DNA from: Trueperaceae bacterium
Lineage (GTDB): Bacteria > Deinococcota > Deinococci > Deinococcales > Trueperaceae
Length of the DNA: 5,413 nt
Assembly (NCBI GenBank): GCA_007130445.1
Contig: SLSM01000124.1
Location: 1-5,413 of the forward strand
Direction of reading: 5' to 3'
The notes below the pieces were generated by a model. It worked only from the letters and a program-made list of their open reading frames with translations. It ran no database searches and was not told the origin of the DNA. This document shows, in pieces, positions 3,798 through 5,413 of this stretch (position 1 is the first letter of the stretch; every line of letters begins with the position of its first letter). The translations under genes and the position numbers were made by a program.

Positions 3798-4951
3798 GTT
3801 CCGGCGACCGTCCCCGGCTGGTGCGCGTCGACGCCACCTGGGCCGCCGCCGGCACGGCCTGGTGCGACCGCATCGAGCACGCACTCGGCGACGCACTCGA
3901 CGACGGTCACCTCTACGACGTCGCCCACGTCGGCTCCACCGCCGTGCCCGGGCTCCTGGCCAAACCGACGCTCGATCTGCTGGCGTTGGTGCACCCGTGG
4001 CCGCTGCCCCCGGACGCCGACGCCCGCCTCGAGGACCTCGGCTTCGTGCACCGCGGCGAACACGGCCTCCCTGGACGCACCTACGACACACTCGGGCGCC
4101 ACGACGTCCACCTGCACGTCGTCGGCCACGAGAGCGACCACTGGCACCGCCACCTCGCGCTGCGCGACCATCTGCGCACCTCGGGCGACGCGCGCGCCCG
4201 TTACGAGGCCGCCAAGCGCGACGGAATCGAACGCAGCGAGGCCATCGCCGACGACGGCACGGCACGAGCCGCCTACCACGAGGCCAAGGCCGACGTCCTC
4301 GCCGCCCTCGAGGCCGAAGCGCTCGCACACGCCATCGGGCGCACCGGCTTCCGACCGGTGGTAGACCTCGTGCACGCCCTCGCCGACGCTCCCGCCCGCT
4401 GGGCGATCGCCGGCGGCTGGGCCCTCGACCTCGTTGCCGGCACACCCGCACGTCACCACGACGACGTCGACATCGCCGTGGACGCGGCCGCAGTCCCAGC
4501 CGTGCTCGACGCCCTGGCGAATAAGGGCGTACGGGCCTCCTGGGTGATCGCCGGCACGCCCGCCCGCTACCTCCCGCGCAACGCGAGCGAGGCCCACCCC
4601 GGCGGCGGCCACCAAGCGCACGCCCGCCGCGGTGACACGTGGGTCGACGTCGTCATCGAGCCCTGGACCGACACCGAGTGGCGTTACCGGCGCGAGCCCG
4701 GCATCACGCTCCCGCTCGAGCGCGCCATCCGCCGCGTGACCACGGGCGGCGTCGACGTCCCCGTCATGGCGCCCGAGGCCGTGCTGCTCTTCAAGGCCAC
4801 CACCGGCGGCCGCACGGTGCCGCGCCCCAAGGACGACGCCGACCTCCCCCGGGCGCTCCCAAGGCTCGACGCGGACGCGCGCGCCTGGCTCAGCGCCGCA
4901 CTGCCCGCGGGCCATCCCTGGCGAGAGCGGCTCGAAACCCGATCGTCATGA
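3794..4951 (+). CDS. Two-domain nucleotidyltransferase: GrpB/UPF0157 domain fused to an aminoglycoside-adenylyltransferase-like domain
   Basis: The 385-residue protein joins two nucleotidyltransferase-superfamily domains. Residues 10-165 match GrpB: HVGSTAVPGLLAKPTLDLL (45-63) holds the Gly-Ser pair and Asp61, then come RTYDTLGRHDVHLHVV (95-110) and WHRHLALRDHLR (117-128). Residues 188-383 resemble ANT(2'')-like enzymes: WAIAGGWALDLVAG (203-216), DDVDIAV (223-229) with Asp224 and Asp226, and WVDVVIEP (283-290) with Asp285 as the likely third carboxylate. The closing region is PEAVLLFKA (327-335) and RPKDDADLP (344-352). The second active site therefore looks intact, so the protein could transfer AMP or another nucleotide to a small molecule or protein; actual drug resistance is not shown. 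GrpB proteins are normally about 170-190 residues, so this is a genuine fusion in one uninterrupted frame. There is no Shine-Dalgarno sequence. The stop overlaps the convergent deaminase stop. Confidence 0.85.
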   Translation: MSSGDRPRLVRVDATWAAAGTAWCDRIEHALGDALDDGHLYDVAHVGSTAVPGLLAKPTLDLLALVHPWPLPPDADARLEDLGFVHRGEHGLPGRTYDTLGRHDVHLHVVGHESDHWHRHLALRDHLRTSGDARARYEAAKRDGIERSEAIADDGTARAAYHEAKADVLAALEAEALAHAIGRTGFRPVVDLVHALADAPARWAIAGGWALDLVAGTPARHHDDVDIAVDAAAVPAVLDALANKGVRASWVIAGTPARYLPRNASEAHPGGGHQAHARRGDTWVDVVIEPWTDTEWRYRREPGITLPLERAIRRVTTGGVDVPVMAPEAVLLFKATTGGRTVPRPKDDADLPRALPRLDADARAWLSAALPAGHPWRERLETRSS

Positions 4952-5413
4952 ACCCGCTGTGGCGGCGACGAGCGTCGCCCACACCTCGCTCGGCAGCGCT
5001 CCCCGTTCGACGAGCCCCGTCATGACGCCGTTCCGATGGAGCGCCCGGCCCGCGTCGACCGCGACGGGGAGCACGTCCTCCCACACCGACAGGAACGCGG
5101 GATCGCTGGCGTAGACACGAAGGTGCACCGCCGTCTGCAACGCGACGAGGGGCGCCTCCAACGCCGCCACGGGCCCGGCTGCCGTCGGTCCCGAGCGCAC
5201 CAAGTACGGCACCTCGTCAGCCATGGCCGCACAACCTGCCCACGGATCGCGCGACGCGTACACCACGTGCCCCACCCCGACCATACGGGCGGCTCCCATG
5301 CAGAGCGGGCACGGCTCCGTGGTCGTGTAGAGCACGGGTCGCGGGCCAGGCGGCCTGTAGCCGTACTCGAGGAGCGCGTTCACCTCGGCGTGGGCCAACG
5401 GTGTGCCCGTGAG
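4946..5413 (-). CDS. Zinc-dependent nucleoside/cytidine-deaminase-fold protein, N-terminus beyond right edge
   Basis: The frame is open from the window edge (5413) to a TGA at 4948-4946, giving 155 residues of a partial protein. The zinc site of the cytidine deaminase superfamily is complete. HAEVNAL (8-14 of the partial protein) supplies the histidine ligand and the catalytic Glu10, and TTTEPCPLCMGAA (30-42) supplies Cys35 and Cys38. The order HAE then PCxxC fits the group that includes tRNA adenosine, guanine, cytosine and dCMP deaminases. Beyond about residue 60 the sequence is an extended helical C-terminus of some 90 residues without recognised motifs, so the substrate stays open. A TTG at 5398 is in frame but lies next to the HAE motif, too late to be the start. 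It converges with the nucleotidyltransferase gene, and the two share TCATGA (4946-4951) for their stops. Confidence 0.9.
   Translation of the reverse strand, partial: LTGTPLAHAEVNALLEYGYRPPGPRPVLYTTTEPCPLCMGAARMVGVGHVVYASRDPWAGCAAMADEVPYLVRSGPTAAGPVAALEAPLVALQTAVHLRVYASDPAFLSVWEDVLPVAVDAGRALHRNGVMTGLVERGALPSEVWATLVAATAGS

Noticed and set aside
3102..4451. 449-residue minus-strand frame (and a similar one at 3467-4915)
   Set aside because: Both run antisense to the DUF6428-type and nucleotidyltransferase genes. The first is largely Arg-rich; neither shows a recognisable domain.

Overview
This window is strongly GC-rich DNA whose real genes carry almost only G or C at third codon positions. 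It has GTG starts, genes packed with gaps of 3 to 93 bases or short overlaps, and at least two start codons sitting 6 to 7 bases behind a TAnnnT box. Together with the gene families present, this suggests a high-GC actinobacterium; a deep-branching soil or saline lineage is possible, but the sequence alone does not name a genus. It reads as chromosomal accessory or housekeeping DNA. I see no rRNA, tRNA, CRISPR array, transposase, phage gene or plasmid function.

Layout from left to right. (1) The 5' part of a TetR-type repressor runs off the left edge on the minus strand. (2) A locally AT-rich 93-base divergent control region follows. (3) A plus-strand pair comes next: a dolichol/phytol-kinase-like integral membrane protein and, 3 bases later, a six-helix CDF-like membrane protein whose metal ligands are replaced. 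(4) A minus-strand run converges on that pair. In transcription order it is a VOC (glyoxalase-fold) protein, a PaiB-like FMN-binding regulator, and a short broken remnant of a P-loop kinase that starts in an ATGA overlap with paiB. (5) A second divergent region holds a good sigma-70-like promoter and a perfect 16-bp palindrome. It drives a DUF6428-type protein with a double-cysteine tail, a family I associate with arsenic-resistance loci. (6) A two-domain nucleotidyltransferase follows (GrpB domain fused to an aminoglycoside-adenylyltransferase-like domain). It lacks a Shine-Dalgarno sequence but has a possible leaderless 15-codon upstream ORF that overlaps its start. (7) A zinc-dependent cytidine-deaminase-fold protein on the minus strand runs off the right edge and shares the palindromic stop TCATGA with gene 6.

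The genes do not form one obvious pathway. The left divergon (TetR plus two membrane proteins) is probably a regulated lipid or membrane unit. The centre looks like small stress and detoxification genes. The right half holds nucleotidyl-transfer and deamination enzymes. I do not see a clear multi-gene novel system. The observations most worth checking are the tandem double nucleotidyltransferase with its unusual translation start, the degenerate CDF protein coupled to a prenol-kinase-like enzyme, the orphan DUF6428 gene with its palindromic control site, and the P-loop gene broken exactly at Walker A next to one arm of a 10-bp inverted repeat.
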